NCBI GenBank assembly: GCA_900316445.1
Contig: ONCZ01000003.1
Span: 1 to 64,000 of the forward strand
DNA length: 64,000 bases
Direction: 5' to 3'
Origin: an uncultured Prevotellaceae bacterium
GTDB taxonomy: Bacteria; Bacteroidota; Bacteroidia; Bacteroidales; Bacteroidaceae
Shown: piece by piece, positions 31,333 to 39,066 of the stretch
How positions within the stretch are numbered: the stretch's first letter is position 1
How the letters are laid out: each line of letters starts with the position of its first letter
Translations under genes and position numbers: made by a program
Notes under the pieces: model-generated
Told to the model about the DNA's origin: nothing
Seen by the model: only the letters and a program-made list of their open reading frames with translations
Databases searched by the model: none

Positions 31333-33974
31333 AAAAGCTCTTGTCTTTGCCACCGAATCTGGTGGAGGTGTTTCATGAGGTAACAGGACTCTCCCGTGAT
31401 GAATACTTCTGCACCTGTGATCCCGTCGGTCATCGTCTCGGCAGTGGTGGTGGCACCGCCTGGCTCTTGCAGGAGGCTTATAGGAGTCAGGAGTCAGGAG
31501 TCGGGAGTCAGGAGTTTGACTCTTGGCTTTGCCAAGAAAAGCGCATTCTGATTCATGCCGGTGGTCAGAGCAAGCGCCTCCCCAGCTATGCGGTTTCTGG
31601 TAAGGTGCTGATGCCCCTGCCTGTGTTTCGTTGGGAACGGGGACAGCGCCTCTCGCAGAACCTGCTGAGTGTGCAGTTGCCATTATACGAAAAGATGATG
31701 GCGATGGCACCCGACAACATCCATACGATGGTGGTCAGTGGTGATGTGCTCATCCGTGCCACGCAACCCCTGCAGCCCATCCCTGAGGCTGATGTCGTCT
31801 GTTATGGTCTCTGGCTCGATGCCTCCGTGGCGAAGAACCACGGTGTCTTTGTCAGTAGCCGTCAGACTCCCTCTGTCCTGAAACAGATGCTCCAGAAACC
31901 TTCCGTCCAGACCCTCACCGATCTCCAGCGCGATCATTTCTACCTCACCGACATCGGTGTCTGGCTCCTCTCCGACCGTGCCGTCACTCTTCTGATGAAG
32001 AAGTGTAATCATAATTTTCCATTCTCAATTTTCAATTCTCAATTAAATACTTACGACCTTTATTCCGAGTTTGGCTGTTGCCTCGGCACAGACCCAACGA
32101 TGGTCGATGAAGAACTGCGACAGTTGAAGGTGGCGATTCTTCCTTTGGCAGGAGGTGAGTTCTACCATTTCGGTACATCACGGGAGATGATTTCTTCAAC
32201 GCTGAGGCTTCAGAACCTCGTGAACGACCAACGTGAGATCATGCACCTCGACCGCAAGCCACATCCCTCTATCTTCGTACAGAATACCGTGATGGAGATT
32301 CCTTTCACGGAGGAAAATCGCAACATCTGGATCGAGAACAGCCATATTGGCAAGCGTTGGCATCTCACCCACGACCATGTCATCACTGGTGTGCCGGAAA
32401 ACGATTGGGACATCACCCTGGCACCAGGTGAGTGTATTGATGTCGTGCCTGTTACCACGAGTTCCTCCCCCGAGATTCGTCGTTATCGCATTGACGAACC
32501 CCTGAACAGCAACGAACTGGCAGAGTGCGCAGACCTGCGTCGGCTCTTTGCTCAGCGCAAGGCCTTCTGTAAACAAAACTGGAGTGCCCTGGCTAACAAC
32601 TGGCGCCACAGTGTCTTCTATCAGCTCGACCTTGCTGATGCCGCTTCGGAGTTCCAGAAGGAAAACATCCCCCTGCCGCCTCCTCTCCCTGAGGAAGCCC
32701 CCCTCATGACCCGTATCCACGATGCCATGTTCCGTGGCGACAGTGACAAGGCCTTCTCCTTGCTCCGCCATGGAATCACCTCGAGTAATCTCCTTCCTCC
32801 TTCCTCCTTCCTCCTTCCTCGAAAACAAATCGCCGACGATCAGATCGTCTGGGGACGCTCTCCCGTTCGTATCGACATCGCCGGAGGCTGGACCGATACC
32901 CCTCCCTACTGTCTTATGGAGGGTGGCAACGTCATCAACCTGGCCATCGAACTGAATGGTCAGCCCCCCTTGCAGGCATACGTCAAACCCTCGAAGGACT
33001 ACCGCATTGTGCTCCGTAGCATCGACCTCGGTGCCGTAGAGGTAGTGGAGACCACCGAACAGCTGATGGACTTTATGCACGTCGGTTCACCCTTCTCCAT
33101 CCCCAAGGCAGCCCTCGTCCTCGCCGGCTTCGGTAACTCTTCTCCTTCCCTCCATACTCCTTCTCTCCTTACTCCTTCCCTCCATACTCCTTCCCTCCTT
33201 CAAAAGCTCGAGGCTTTTGGTTCTGGCATCGAACTGACACTACTCTCTGCCATCCCTGCAGGCAGTGGCCTCGGAACAAGCAGCATCCTTGCTGCCACGG
33301 TCTTAGGGGCACTCAACGACTTCTGTGGCTTAGGCTGGGACAAGAATGAGATAGGCCATCGTACGCTGATGCTCGAACAGATGCTTACCACGGGAGGCGG
33401 TTGGCAGGATCAGTTCGGAGGTGTGCTGGGTGGTGTGAAACTCTTGCAGACAGGACGGGGATTCGCTCAGAATCCGCAGGTGCGCTGGTTACCCAACGAC
33501 CTATGGACACAACCCGAGTATCGTCCTTGCCACCTATTATATTATACAGGCATCACGCGTACAGCTAAGCAGATCCTCGCAGAGATCGTTCGTCGGATGT
33601 TCCTCAACGATAACGCCGAACTGCGTCTGTTGCGGGAGATGAAGGAGCACACAATGGAGATGTATGAGGCCATCCAGCAGAACGACTTCCAACGAATGGG
33701 CCTCCTGATGCGCAAGACCTGGCAACAGAACCAGGCACTCGACAGTGGTACGAACCCTCCTGCCGTGGCGTCCCTGACGGATCTCATCGATGACCTCTGT
33801 TTAGGCTATAAACTCCCTGGAGCAGGCGGTGGTGGCTATCTCTATATGATTGCCAAGGATCCCGAAGCTGCAGCCCGCATCAAACAGATCCTCTCTGACC
33901 ATCGTCAGAATAAAAACGCCCGTTTCGTGGAGATGGATCTTTCTCTGAAGGGTCTTCAAGTCAGCAGAAGTTAA
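31329..33974 (+). CDS. fkp: Bifunctional L-fucokinase / GDP-fucose pyrophosphorylase
   Basis: Fkp makes GDP-L-fucose from free fucose in two steps, for fucosylation of capsule and glycoproteins in Bacteroidota. N-terminal guanylyltransferase: GHRLGSGGGTAWLL and HAGGQSKRLPSYAVSGK. C-terminal GHMP kinase: PVRIDIAGGWTDTPPYC, IPAGSGLGTSSILAAT, GGGWQDQFGG. 881 residues. Four different repeats are translated in frame: RSQESGVGSQE (31482), FPFSIFNSQLN (32011), SNLLPPSSFLLP (32790) and SPSLHTPSLLTPSLHTPSLL (33138). The first two lie in the transferase half, the third between domains, the fourth inside the kinase fold before the ATP loop. No stop or frameshift, so probably still functional. Confidence 0.92.
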   Translation: MKKLLSLPPNLVEVFHEVTGLSRDEYFCTCDPVGHRLGSGGGTAWLLQEAYRSQESGVGSQEFDSWLCQEKRILIHAGGQSKRLPSYAVSGKVLMPLPVFRWERGQRLSQNLLSVQLPLYEKMMAMAPDNIHTMVVSGDVLIRATQPLQPIPEADVVCYGLWLDASVAKNHGVFVSSRQTPSVLKQMLQKPSVQTLTDLQRDHFYLTDIGVWLLSDRAVTLLMKKCNHNFPFSIFNSQLNTYDLYSEFGCCLGTDPTMVDEELRQLKVAILPLAGGEFYHFGTSREMISSTLRLQNLVNDQREIMHLDRKPHPSIFVQNTVMEIPFTEENRNIWIENSHIGKRWHLTHDHVITGVPENDWDITLAPGECIDVVPVTTSSSPEIRRYRIDEPLNSNELAECADLRRLFAQRKAFCKQNWSALANNWRHSVFYQLDLADAASEFQKENIPLPPPLPEEAPLMTRIHDAMFRGDSDKAFSLLRHGITSSNLLPPSSFLLPRKQIADDQIVWGRSPVRIDIAGGWTDTPPYCLMEGGNVINLAIELNGQPPLQAYVKPSKDYRIVLRSIDLGAVEVVETTEQLMDFMHVGSPFSIPKAALVLAGFGNSSPSLHTPSLLTPSLHTPSLLQKLEAFGSGIELTLLSAIPAGSGLGTSSILAATVLGALNDFCGLGWDKNEIGHRTLMLEQMLTTGGGWQDQFGGVLGGVKLLQTGRGFAQNPQVRWLPNDLWTQPEYRPCHLLYYTGITRTAKQILAEIVRRMFLNDNAELRLLREMKEHTMEMYEAIQQNDFQRMGLLMRKTWQQNQALDSGTNPPAVASLTDLIDDLCLGYKLPGAGGGGYLYMIAKDPEAAARIKQILSDHRQNKNARFVEMDLSLKGLQVSRS
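31482..31514 (+). repeat. GTCAGGA heptamer repeat (family A, copy 5) inside fkp
   Basis: Four to five units, coding orientation, translated RSQESGVGSQE. Confidence 0.88.
32011..32044 (+). repeat. TTCTCAA heptamer repeat inside fkp
   Basis: Units TTCTCAA and TTTTCAA, translated FSIFNSQL. The inverse unit (ATTGAGA/ATTGAAA) forms the start region of the giant protein at 58753-58780. Confidence 0.75.
32790..32822 (+). repeat. CTCCTTC heptamer repeat (family B, copy 2) inside fkp
   Basis: Four perfect CTCCTTC units then CTCGA, translated LLPPSSFLLP. Confidence 0.88.
33138..33201 (+). repeat. TCTCCTTACTCCTT-type repeat (family C) inside fkp
   Basis: About nine CTCCTT/CTCCAT-based half-units, translated SPSLHTPSLLTPSLHTPSLL. 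This is the open orientation of the unit that forms the ends of 14907-15360; the other orientation contains TAA. Confidence 0.82.
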
Positions 33975-34888
33975 TGGATTTCCGTACTATCGTCGATATC
34001 CCGGATCCGGGTTTCCGGATTGGCCCTTGTGAAGAGATGCTCTTCGTAGGGTCTTGTTTCGCTACGGAGATAGGTCATCGTTTCCAGGAAGAGAAGTTCC
34101 GTGCTGTGGTCAATCCCTATGGTGTGATGTACAACCCCGCCAGTATTCTGCATACGCTTCAGCGTCTGTTTCTCCCCCTGAGTAGGGGGAGCCAGAGGGG
34201 GGCTGATCCATATAAGACCGTCTTTCTGACTTTGGGCACGAATCATGTTTATCGTTTGAGGTCTACCAATGAAATCGTCGACAACTGTGAGAAGCGTCCC
34301 CAGTTCCTCTTTACGGAAGAAGAACTTTCTGTCGAAGCCTGTGCTGACTACCTGCAGCAGGCCATCATCCTCTTGCGAGAGCAGAATCCTGCAGTCCGCA
34401 TCATCCTCACCGTCAGTCCTATCCGTTATCGCAAATACGGCTACCACGCCTCCCAACTCTCCAAAGCCACCCTTCTCCTGGCTGTGGAGCGCTTGTTTCT
34501 CCCCCTGAGTAGGGGGAGCCAGAGGGGGTCTGATCTGCCTCAAGACTCCCTTGCTCAGACCACCCCTGGCCCCTCCTACTCAGGAGGGGAAAGGATAACC
34601 TACTTCCCTGCTTATGAGATTATGAACGACGAACTGCGTGACTATCGTTTCTACAAACCCGATATGCTGCACCCCTCGGATCAGGCTGTGGAATACATCT
34701 GGCAACGGCTCTCTGAGACTTACTTGAGCGACGAAGCAAAGGCCTTCATTCAGGAGTGGGCTCCCTTGAAAGCAGCCCTCAATCATAAGCCTTTCGATGC
34801 TGAATCGGAAGAATATAAGGCTTTTATGCATAAAACTATGTTAAAAGTTGAGGCGTTAAAGGAAAAATATCCTACCTTTGCATTTTAA
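33974..34888 (+). CDS. GSCFA-domain protein
   Basis: A 304-residue protein named for its motif, here LFVGSCFATEIGHRF; the fold resembles SGNH hydrolases and the later H-x-S segment is MLHPSDQAVEYIW. GSCFA proteins are frequent in Bacteroidota, function unknown. The ATG shares a base with the fkp stop, and the gene leads into murF-alr, a neighbourhood of surface-glycan and cell-wall genes. Two copies of a palindromic G/C-rich element are translated: FLPLSRGSQRGADP (34169) and FLPLSRGSQRGSDLPQDSLA...SYSGGE (34496, a full two-arm unit). The normal protein would be about 40 residues shorter. Confidence 0.85.
   Translation: MDFRTIVDIPDPGFRIGPCEEMLFVGSCFATEIGHRFQEEKFRAVVNPYGVMYNPASILHTLQRLFLPLSRGSQRGADPYKTVFLTLGTNHVYRLRSTNEIVDNCEKRPQFLFTEEELSVEACADYLQQAIILLREQNPAVRIILTVSPIRYRKYGYHASQLSKATLLLAVERLFLPLSRGSQRGSDLPQDSLAQTTPGPSYSGGERITYFPAYEIMNDELRDYRFYKPDMLHPSDQAVEYIWQRLSETYLSDEAKAFIQEWAPLKAALNHKPFDAESEEYKAFMHKTMLKVEALKEKYPTFAF
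34169..34209 (+). repeat. Palindromic element (family D, copy 1) inside GSCFA gene
   Basis: Contains CCCCCTGAGTAGGGGG followed by AGCCAGAGGGGG and CTGATC; translated PLSRGSQRGADP. Related to the intergenic copies at 43612 and 49962. Confidence 0.88.
34496..34594 (+). repeat. Palindromic element (family D, copy 2, two arms) inside GSCFA gene
   Basis: Left arm CCCCCTGAGTAGGGGG..GTCTGATC and right arm CAGACCACCCCT..CCTACTCAGGAGGGG are inverse copies, each with its own small hairpin, around a ~15-nt centre. The entire 99 nt are in frame. Confidence 0.88.
34873..34880 (+). promoter_or_regulatory. -7 box for murF-alr inside the GSCFA 3' end
   Basis: TACCTTTG overlaps the last codons of the GSCFA gene, 39 nt before murF-alr. 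An A+T-rich 8-nt repeat (AAGATTAA, 34887-34918) fills the gap and runs up to the ATG. Confidence 0.6.
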
Positions 34889-34918
34889 GATTAAAAGATT
34901 AAAAAATTCAAAGATTAA

Positions 34919-37504
34919 ATGCAATATTCGATAGAAAAGATCACGACGCTCATTGGAGCGCGTCGCATCGGACAGACCGATGCCCAGATAGGTTGGCTGT
35001 TGACAGACAGCCGTTCACTCTGTTTCCCTGAGGAAACCTTGTTCTTTGCTTTGACATCAGCCCGCAACGATGGTCATAAATACATCCCTGACCTCTATCG
35101 CCGTGGTGTCCGTAACTTCGTGGTTTCCAAGTCCCCCAACCCGGGGGACTTGGAAACCGACGCCAACTACCTTGTGGTGCCATCGCCCTTGGCAGCTTTG
35201 CAGCGCCTGGCAGAACGTCATCGCGATGAGTTCGATATCCCCATCATCGGCATTACAGGCTCCAATGGTAAGACGATGGTCAAGGAATGGCTCTACCAGT
35301 TGCTGTTGCCCTCACAGAAGATCGTGCGTTCCCCCCGTAGCTACAACTCCCAGATAGGTGTGCCTCTCTCCGTATGGCTGTTGAACGAACAGACAGAGGT
35401 GGGTATCTTCGAGGCAGGCATCAGCCAACCCGGTGAGATGTCTGCCCTGCGCGACATCATTCAGCCCACCATCGGCGTACTCACCAGTCTGGGTGCTCCC
35501 CATCAGGAGAACTTCCGTTCGATAGAAGAGAAGTGTATGGAGAAACTCGAACTGATGCATGACACTGAGGCGATGGTCTATTGTTCAGACAACGACATCG
35601 TGAGCCGTTGCATCCGTCGTATGCAGTACAAAGGCGAAAAGATCGCCTGGTCCCGTTCCGACTCCAATGCCCCCTTCTTCGTCAAATCAGTGGTAACAGG
35701 AAATCGTAAAGACTATTCTCCTTCCTCCTTCCTCCTTCCTCCTTCCTCGACCATTACTTACATCTATCAGGCAGAGGAAAACACCTACACCATTCCCTTC
35801 ATCGACGAGGCCTCCATCGAAAACTCCATCACCTGTGCGGCTGTCGCGCTCCATTTAGGACTTACACCAGCCCAGCTCGCTGATCGCATGCCCCGTCTCG
35901 AACCTGTCGCTATGCGTCTGGAGGTGAAGCAGGGACAACACGGCTGCATCCTCATCAACGACTCCTATAACAGCGATATCAACTCTCTCGACATCGCCCT
36001 CGACTTCATGAATCGGCGTGTGTCTTCCCCTCCTGAGTCAGGAGGGGTTAGGGGTGGTCTGAACAAGACTCTTATTCTATCCGACATGTTCCAAACCGGT
36101 ACGCCCTCTGACCAACTCTACGCCCAAGTCTCCGACCTCTGTGTCAAGCGTGGCATCGACAAATTCATCGGTATCGGCCCCGAACTCTCTGCCCAGGCAG
36201 ACCGGATCCAAATCGCCAACAAACAGTTCTTTGCCGATGTGAACCACTTCCTGGCCTCCAACGCTTTCAACGACCTGCACGATGAACTGATTCTCCTGAA
36301 GGGCGCCCGTCCTTTCGGTTTCGATAAAATCACAGAACAGTTGGAACAAAAGGTGCATGAGACCATCCTTGAGGTGAATCTCAACGCCGTGGTGGAGAAC
36401 CTGAACTACTACCGTTCCTTCCTCAAGCCCGAGACGAAGATGGTGTGCATGATCAAGGCCGACGCCTATGGAGCTGGTGCTGTGGAGATTGCCAAGACAT
36501 TGCAGGATCACCGTGTCGACTATCTTGCTGTGGCAGTGGCCGACGAGGGCGTCACCCTTCGCAAGGCTGGCATCACCGCCAACATCATGATCATGAATCC
36601 TGAGATGACAGCCTTCAAGACCATGTTCGACTACGATCTTGAGCCCGAGGTCTATTCCTTCCGTTTGCTGGATGCCCTCATCAAGGCAGCTCGTAAGGAA
36701 GGTATTACGGGCTGGCCTGTTCATATCAAGCTCGACACGGGCATGCACCGTCTGGGCTTTAATGTCGGGTATTCTCCCCTCCTGAGTAGGAGGGGCGAGG
36801 GGTGGTCTGATCAAAGGTCTTTCGATGAAATCGACGAACTAATTGATCGCTTAAAGCATCAGAACGCCATCATTCCCCGTTCGGTGTTCAGTCACTTCGT
36901 GGGTTCCGACAGCGATGACTTCGATGCCTTCTCCGCCCGTCAGTTTGAACTTTTCGAGCAGGGCAGCCAGAAGCTTCAGTCAGCCTTCTCACACAAGATC
37001 CTCCGCCATATGGACAACTCCGCCGGCATCGAGCATTTCCCCGAGCGTCAGATGGATATGTGTCGTCTTGGTCTTGGTCTTTATGGCGTCGATCCGCGTG
37101 ACAACAGGATGTTGTCGACGGTATCGACTTTGAAGACGACGATCTTACAGCTTCGTCATGTTCCTGCAGGGGATACAGTGGGCTATAGTCGTAAAGGCAA
37201 AATCGAGCGCGACTCGGTGATTGCCGCTATTCCTATTGGCTATGCTGACGGTCTGAACCGTCACCTTGGCAACCGTCATGGCTACTGCCTGGTGCATGGC
37301 CAGAAGGCAGAGTACGTGGGCAATATCTGTATGGATGTGGCGATGATTGATGTCACCGACATTCCTTGTCTGGAGGGTGATCAGGTGGAGATCTTTGGCG
37401 AACACCTGCCTGTCACCGTCCTCAGCGACATCATCGACACCATCCCCTACGAAGTCCTCACGGCTGTCTCCAACCGTGTCAAGCGTGTCTACTTCCAAGA
37501 TTAA
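34919..37504 (+). CDS. Bifunctional MurF ligase / alanine racemase
   Basis: A fusion found throughout Bacteroidota: residues 1-~475 are UDP-MurNAc-tripeptide:D-Ala-D-Ala ligase (GITGSNGKTMVKEWL ATP loop, ENSITCAAVALHLGL, NDSYNSD), and ~480-861 alanine racemase (PLP lysine in CMIKADAYGAGA, PIGYADGLNRHLG, NICMDVAMIDVT). It makes D-Ala and adds D-Ala-D-Ala to the peptidoglycan precursor. Four repeat inserts are read in frame: SKSPNPGDLETD (35122), SPSSFLLPPSS (35716), SSPPESGGVRGGLN (36025) and YSPLLSRRGEGWSDQ (36772). None touches the listed motifs. As the only copy seen of an essential enzyme, it is probably functional. Confidence 0.94.
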   Translation: MQYSIEKITTLIGARRIGQTDAQIGWLLTDSRSLCFPEETLFFALTSARNDGHKYIPDLYRRGVRNFVVSKSPNPGDLETDANYLVVPSPLAALQRLAERHRDEFDIPIIGITGSNGKTMVKEWLYQLLLPSQKIVRSPRSYNSQIGVPLSVWLLNEQTEVGIFEAGISQPGEMSALRDIIQPTIGVLTSLGAPHQENFRSIEEKCMEKLELMHDTEAMVYCSDNDIVSRCIRRMQYKGEKIAWSRSDSNAPFFVKSVVTGNRKDYSPSSFLLPPSSTITYIYQAEENTYTIPFIDEASIENSITCAAVALHLGLTPAQLADRMPRLEPVAMRLEVKQGQHGCILINDSYNSDINSLDIALDFMNRRVSSPPESGGVRGGLNKTLILSDMFQTGTPSDQLYAQVSDLCVKRGIDKFIGIGPELSAQADRIQIANKQFFADVNHFLASNAFNDLHDELILLKGARPFGFDKITEQLEQKVHETILEVNLNAVVENLNYYRSFLKPETKMVCMIKADAYGAGAVEIAKTLQDHRVDYLAVAVADEGVTLRKAGITANIMIMNPEMTAFKTMFDYDLEPEVYSFRLLDALIKAARKEGITGWPVHIKLDTGMHRLGFNVGYSPLLSRRGEGWSDQRSFDEIDELIDRLKHQNAIIPRSVFSHFVGSDSDDFDAFSARQFELFEQGSQKLQSAFSHKILRHMDNSAGIEHFPERQMDMCRLGLGLYGVDPRDNRMLSTVSTLKTTILQLRHVPAGDTVGYSRKGKIERDSVIAAIPIGYADGLNRHLGNRHGYCLVHGQKAEYVGNICMDVAMIDVTDIPCLEGDQVEIFGEHLPVTVLSDIIDTIPYEVLTAVSNRVKRVYFQD
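35122..35158 (+). repeat. Perfect 16-bp-arm palindrome (family E) inside murF-alr
   Basis: GGTTTCCAAGTCCCCC and its exact inverse around the 5-nt loop AACCC; translated VSKSPNPGDLET in the N-terminal MurF domain. Confidence 0.9.
35716..35750 (+). repeat. CTCCTTC heptamer repeat (family B, copy 3) inside murF-alr
   Basis: Four CTCCTTC units then CTCGA, translated SPSSFLLPPSS. Confidence 0.88.
36025..36064 (+). repeat. Palindromic element (family D, copy 3) inside murF-alr
   Basis: Same as the intergenic copy at 49962 except that GAGTAGGAG has become GAGTCAGGAG. In this reading frame the original would give GAG TAG (stop); the extra base gives GAG TCA. Confidence 0.9.
36772..36815 (+). repeat. 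Palindromic element (family D, copy 4) inside murF-alr
   Basis: Same as the intergenic copy except GGTTAGGGG has become GGCGAGGGG. In this frame the original would read GGT TAG (stop); here it reads GGC GAG. Confidence 0.9.
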
Positions 37505-37506
37505 TA

Positions 37507-37533
37507 AAGGCTCGCACGTTTGTGCGAGCCTTT
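37507..37533. terminator. Bidirectional terminator
   Basis: AAAGGCTCGCAC / GTGCGAGCCTTT hairpin between the convergent murF-alr and GH8 genes, with A/T-rich flanks on both sides. Confidence 0.88.
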
Positions 37534-37540
37534 ATTAATC

Positions 37541-38887
37541 TTATTTCGTGATAATGCGGTAGCTTCCACTGAGGTGCATGAAGGCGAAGAGGCGGAGGAG
37601 GCCGTCGTAGTAGGCATCGAAGTAGCCATCCTCGAAAGGCTCGTGCTTGGCGTTCCAGAAGGCATCGACGAACTCCTTGCTCTTGTCGTGGCTGCAGAGC
37701 ATCGAGGCAGCGGCAGTGGTAGCGACAAGTCCGATGCTGTGGCGCAGTTTTCGGAAACCGCCTGCCTGCAGGATCTCATCGCCCTCGGGCAGGGTTCCGT
37801 CAGTACGATACTGATCGACGAAGGTGTCAACACCCTGTGAATAGAAGAAGTTCTGGATGGTCTCACCATACTGGCGCTGCCACTCACCGTCGGCACAACT
37901 CCATTCGTAGTCGAGGGTGATGTTCATCGGCACGCGCCAAGAGTCGTAGCGGAAGTTGTTGCTGCCATTACGACGCGGGGCACCCTGTGGACGTTGTGGC
38001 ATTCCAGGGAAACGGGGCATCTGCATCTCGCTGCCGTCGTACTGGCTCATATCTGGATTCAGTCCAGTCTGTGGGTTGATGGCCTTGTGCAGATACTCAC
38101 GGCTTTTCTTAGCGCACTCGAGCCAATATTCAGAACGCCCGTCATCGGCCCATTTCGCCCAAACCTCATAGAAGGCGGGGATATGATAGCTGGGATCGGT
38201 ATAGCGCTGTCCGAATCCATCGGGGGTAAAGGTGATGAGCTGCGTCTCTGGATCAATCAGATACATCTTCTGAGGTCCCGTCTGCTGAGGACCGAAGCTG
38301 GGGAAGCCTGCCGGACGAGGCTCAGGCTCGTATTCCTTCGGCTGGATGCAGTTGAGGATACGCTGTGCCTCGGCTTTGTAGTTGATGCCGGTGTCGTTGC
38401 CCCAACGGTTGGAGGCGAAGAGGAGGGCAGTGATGAAATAGAGTTCGCCGTCGCTGGCAGCACCCTGTGCATTGCGGGTGCCGTCGGTCTTACAACTCCA
38501 GGCGAAGTAGCCTTCGCGGATGCCGTCCTGATGCTGCATGTATTTCTTCGCCCATCGCCACAGACGGTCGAAGATGTCCTTCTCACCGAACTGTACGGCA
38601 ATCATCAGGCCATACGACATACCCTCGGTGCGGGCGTCGTGGTTCTTCACGTCAGACACATAGCCCATGGAGTCGCCCACCTCGAAATAGACCTTGTTGG
38701 GACCACGGAACACATCGTTGAACACTTCCTTCAGCTTGGCGTCGACATCGGCCTGGCTGTAGCCCATCTCGACCAAGAGGTTACGGTACTGGCCCGTCTC
38801 AAAAGCACCCTTCTTCCAAGGGGTGAGGGCCATGGCACTGGATGACACCAGCAGCAGTAATGCTAAAATAGTTGATTTCTTCATCAT
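37541..38887 (-). CDS. Exported glycoside hydrolase family 8
   Basis: Signal peptide (residues 1-20, ending SSAMA) then an (alpha/alpha)6-barrel GH8 enzyme, 448 residues. DARTEGMSYGLMIAVQ includes the general-acid Glu; AWSCKTDGTRNAQGAASDGE is also characteristic. The sequence looks closest to reducing-end xylose-releasing exo-oligoxylanases, so xylan oligosaccharides are the likely substrate, though GH8 also includes cellulases and chitosanases. Transcribed alone, from the box at 38907-38914. Confidence 0.87.
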   Translation of the reverse strand: MMKKSTILALLLLVSSSAMALTPWKKGAFETGQYRNLLVEMGYSQADVDAKLKEVFNDVFRGPNKVYFEVGDSMGYVSDVKNHDARTEGMSYGLMIAVQFGEKDIFDRLWRWAKKYMQHQDGIREGYFAWSCKTDGTRNAQGAASDGELYFITALLFASNRWGNDTGINYKAEAQRILNCIQPKEYEPEPRPAGFPSFGPQQTGPQKMYLIDPETQLITFTPDGFGQRYTDPSYHIPAFYEVWAKWADDGRSEYWLECAKKSREYLHKAINPQTGLNPDMSQYDGSEMQMPRFPGMPQRPQGAPRRNGSNNFRYDSWRVPMNITLDYEWSCADGEWQRQYGETIQNFFYSQGVDTFVDQYRTDGTLPEGDEILQAGGFRKLRHSIGLVATTAAASMLCSHDKSKEFVDAFWNAKHEPFEDGYFDAYYDGLLRLFAFMHLSGSYRIITK

Positions 38888-38906
38888 GAAAAGTTTAGTA
38901 CGTCTG

Positions 38907-38914
38907 CAAAGGTA
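38907..38914 (-). promoter_or_regulatory. -7 box for the GH8 gene
   Basis: Reverse complement TACCTTTG, 19 nt before the ATG. Confidence 0.7.
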
Positions 38915-39032
38915 GTGATTTCCCCCGTAACGGCCAAACTTTTTTCTGATATTTATCTTTCGTTCTTTCTATTTTGCAAACGATAACGTAAAAAAAGATG
39001 GTGAAATGCAAGGTGTTCTCTCTTTTTCTTCG

Positions 39033-39040
39033 TAACTTTG
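39033..39040 (+). promoter_or_regulatory. -7 box for the PTS IIC gene
   Basis: TAACTTTG, 26 nt before the ATG. Confidence 0.7.
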
Positions 39041-39066
39041 CACCAGAATAACAAAGAATCATTGAA

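Noticed and set aside
31482..31514. Tandem heptamers as a CRISPR array
   Set aside because: Units are contiguous without spacers and too short.
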